From: Bacillota bacterium
GTDB taxonomy: Bacteria > Bacillota > Clostridia > Christensenellales > Borkfalkiaceae
Length of the DNA stretch: 5,619 nt
NCBI GenBank assembly: GCA_003343805.1
Contig: QAKM01000075.1
Location: 1-5,619 of the forward strand
Reading direction: 5' to 3'
This document shows, piece by piece, positions 4,340 to 5,619 of the stretch (within the stretch, counting starts at the first letter, position 1; each line of letters opens with the position of its first letter). The notes beneath the pieces were generated by a model, which worked only from the letters and a program-made list of their open reading frames with translations, made no database searches and was not told where the DNA came from. Made by a program: the position numbers and the translations under genes.

Positions 4340-5317
4340 ATGGATTCTATTCGTGTAACGGCAAAAACAGTAGAAGATGCGATTACAGAAGCATCGATCC
4401 AGCTTGGGACAAACATTGACAATATCGAGTATACAGTCATTGATAAGGGTTCCAGCGGATTTTTCGGTATTGGGGGAAGAAAGGCAGTCATTGAGGCAAA
4501 GAAGAAATTCACAGATGAAGATCTGATGAAAGAGGTCTTTGGCACTGGGGAAGAAGCAAAAAAAGAAGTTAAAAAAGAACAGAAAAGAGAGCCCAGAAAG
4601 GATTCCAGAAGGGAAGGCAGAAAAGAATTTTCTGAAAAGAAAAAAGAAAATCCTGAGAAAAAGAAAGAAGCGAAGAAGGAAGTAAAGAAGGAAGAAGTAA
4701 AAAAAGAAGAACCCAGAAAAGAAGAGAATAAAAAAGAAACAAAGAAAGAAAATCTTTCTAAGACTTCGGAAAAAACGCCGGGAGAAAAAGTAAATCCGGC
4801 AGAAAATCAGGAGCCGGTTCAGGAAAAGGCTGCCAAAGCTCCAAGAGTGCCGGCGGATCCCCAGGAAGTAAAGAGAAGAGCAGAAGTATTCTTAACAGAC
4901 GTTATGAAAGCTATGGGCATGAATGTGGAAATCAAAACGGATTTCGCAGAGGATGTTCTCTCTGTGGAATTATGCGGAGATGATATGGGACTGCTCATAG
5001 GCAAGAGAGGACAGACGCTGGATTCTCTTCAGTATCTTACCAGTCTGGTAGTAAATAAGGGAAAGGCTTCTTATGTCCGCGTAAAGCTTGATACAGAAGA
5101 TTATAGGAATAGAAGAAAAGCCACTCTTGAAAATTTGGCTAAGAATATTGCTTTTAAGGTAAAGAAAACCAGAAGACCGGTATTTCTTGAGCCAATGAAT
5201 CCTTATGAAAGAAGGATTATTCATTCCGCTCTTCAGAATGACCCGTATGTAACGACCCACAGTGAAGGAGAAGAACCTTACCGTAAGGTTGTAGTTACAT
5301 TAAAAAAGAGACAGTAA
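4340..5317 (+). CDS. jag: Jag/KhpB RNA-binding protein (Jag-N, KH, R3H)
   Basis: Jag (KhpB, EloR) is a cytoplasmic RNA-binding protein that pairs with KhpA in Firmicutes and influences cell elongation and division. The 325-residue product has three parts. The Jag-N domain covers 1-56 (SIRVTAKTVEDAI; GSSGFFGIGGRKAVIEAK). A long Lys/Glu-rich linker runs about 57-170, with many KKE, KKEE and RKE units and predicted disorder. The C-terminal part has a KH domain at about 175-250 with the GKRG loop at 221-224 (LLIGKRGQTLDSLQYL). The final R3H domain is at about 258-325, with RRIIH (291-295) giving the Arg-x3-His signature and ending in EPYRKVVVTLKKRQ. The linker makes the coding DNA strongly A/G-biased (about 4550-4760), so replication slippage could vary its length. 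It follows yidC by 16 bases, the conserved pairing. Confidence 0.95.
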   Translation: MDSIRVTAKTVEDAITEASIQLGTNIDNIEYTVIDKGSSGFFGIGGRKAVIEAKKKFTDEDLMKEVFGTGEEAKKEVKKEQKREPRKDSRREGRKEFSEKKKENPEKKKEAKKEVKKEEVKKEEPRKEENKKETKKENLSKTSEKTPGEKVNPAENQEPVQEKAAKAPRVPADPQEVKRRAEVFLTDVMKAMGMNVEIKTDFAEDVLSVELCGDDMGLLIGKRGQTLDSLQYLTSLVVNKGKASYVRVKLDTEDYRNRRKATLENLAKNIAFKVKKTRRPVFLEPMNPYERRIIHSALQNDPYVTTHSEGEEPYRKVVVTLKKRQ

Positions 5318-5323
5318 TCCGGT

Positions 5324-5377
5324 TGGGGATGCTGCACAGAAAAACGGCCGTAAAAAGCCAGTTGTGCGGCATCCCCA
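5324..5377 (+). promoter_or_regulatory. Long hairpin between jag and mnmE
   Basis: Bases 5324-5339 pair with 5362-5377 as a 16-bp uninterrupted stem with two G-U pairs. Its core is GGGGATGC (5325-5332) against GCATCCCC (5369-5376). The 22-base loop contains CGGCCG and a further GGC/GCC possibility. It begins six bases after the jag stop, ends 22 bases before the mnmE ATG, and is followed by ATCATAAT rather than a T-run. It is thus not a classical terminator on the plus strand. Roles in mRNA stability, RNase processing or regulation of mnmE translation are possible. Confidence 0.65.
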
Positions 5378-5399
5378 TCATAATATGAAAGGAAAGGTT

Positions 5400-5619
5400 A
5401 TGAATCACGATACAATAGCGGCTATCTCAACTGGTATGACCCCTTCCGGAATCGGGATTATCCGTATAAGCGGCCCGGATGCCTTTTTAGTTGCCGACAG
5501 GCTGTATCAGTCGAAAAATAAAAAGAAAAAAATATCAGAACAGCCTTCTCACACAGTTCATTACGGTTATATCGTTGAGAATGTGAAAATTTTAGATGAA
5601 GTTCTGGTATCTATTTTCA
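5400..5619 (+). CDS. mnmE: tRNA modification GTPase MnmE, 5' part
   Basis: MnmE (TrmE) with MnmG installs the aminomethyl-type modification on C5 of wobble uridine (U34) in certain tRNAs, using methylene-tetrahydrofolate and GTP. The first 73 codons are present and the window end cuts the gene. The visible start MNHDTIAAIST, followed by PSGIGIIRISGPDAF (15-29), is the hallmark of the N-terminal folate-binding domain. A family-typical HTVHYGYIV follows (52-60). The G domain and the C-terminal Cys-containing motif lie outside. The start at 5400 has AAAGGA at 5388-5393, six bases upstream. An in-frame ATG at 5385 would add five residues (MKGKV) but overlaps that site. It is the expected neighbour after jag. 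Confidence 0.93.
   Translation, partial: MNHDTIAAISTGMTPSGIGIIRISGPDAFLVADRLYQSKNKKKKISEQPSHTVHYGYIVENVKILDEVLVSIF

Noticed and set aside
5385..5399. Earlier in-frame mnmE start
   Set aside because: The ATG at 5385 has no purine-rich site upstream and contains within it the site serving the ATG at 5400, where the family-like N-terminus begins.

Overview
This window is the chromosomal replication-origin locus of a low-to-moderate GC Firmicute. The organism is most likely a Clostridia, and the style of DnaA, YidC and Jag suggests Lachnospiraceae. That placement is inferred from protein character and gene order, not from a database search. dnaA lies on the minus strand. The conserved rpmH-rnpA-yidD-yidC-jag-mnmE block lies on the plus strand and runs away from it. 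This is the usual Firmicute arrangement around oriC, seen here in the flipped orientation.

Layout: positions 1-398 hold no gene. They are the non-coding stretch downstream of dnaA where dnaN would follow just outside the window (dnaN itself is not visible). The stretch carries a dense cluster of DnaA boxes built as a 12-bp tandem duplication inside a 17-bp inverted repeat, plus several degenerate boxes and a short very AT-rich tract. dnaA occupies 399-1766 (minus). Positions 1767-2219 form a second non-coding stretch with another DnaA-box cluster, a dnaA promoter with degenerate boxes abutting it, and a near-consensus rpmH promoter. DnaA boxes therefore flank dnaA on both sides, a bipartite origin of the Bacillus subtilis type.

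From 2220 rightward the genes are rpmH (ribosomal protein L34), rnpA (RNase P protein), yidD (membrane-insertion efficiency factor), yidC (membrane insertase), jag/khpB (KH-R3H RNA-binding protein) and the first 73 codons of mnmE (tRNA wobble-uridine GTPase), cut by the window end. The gaps are short, Shine-Dalgarno sites are mostly strong, and only one clear promoter (upstream of rpmH) is visible. Co-transcription is likely, modulated by two hairpins between rpmH and rnpA and a long hairpin before mnmE. Together the genes link replication initiation, ribosome and tRNA maturation, and membrane-protein biogenesis.

No mobile element, CRISPR array, tRNA/rRNA gene or foreign-looking cargo is visible. 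I do not see an undescribed system here. The points worth a second look are fine-scale: origin architecture, an in-frame upstream start for rpmH, a tiny ORF overlapping the yidD start, the loss of the canonical groove arginine in YidC, an enlarged YidC loop, and the hairpins.
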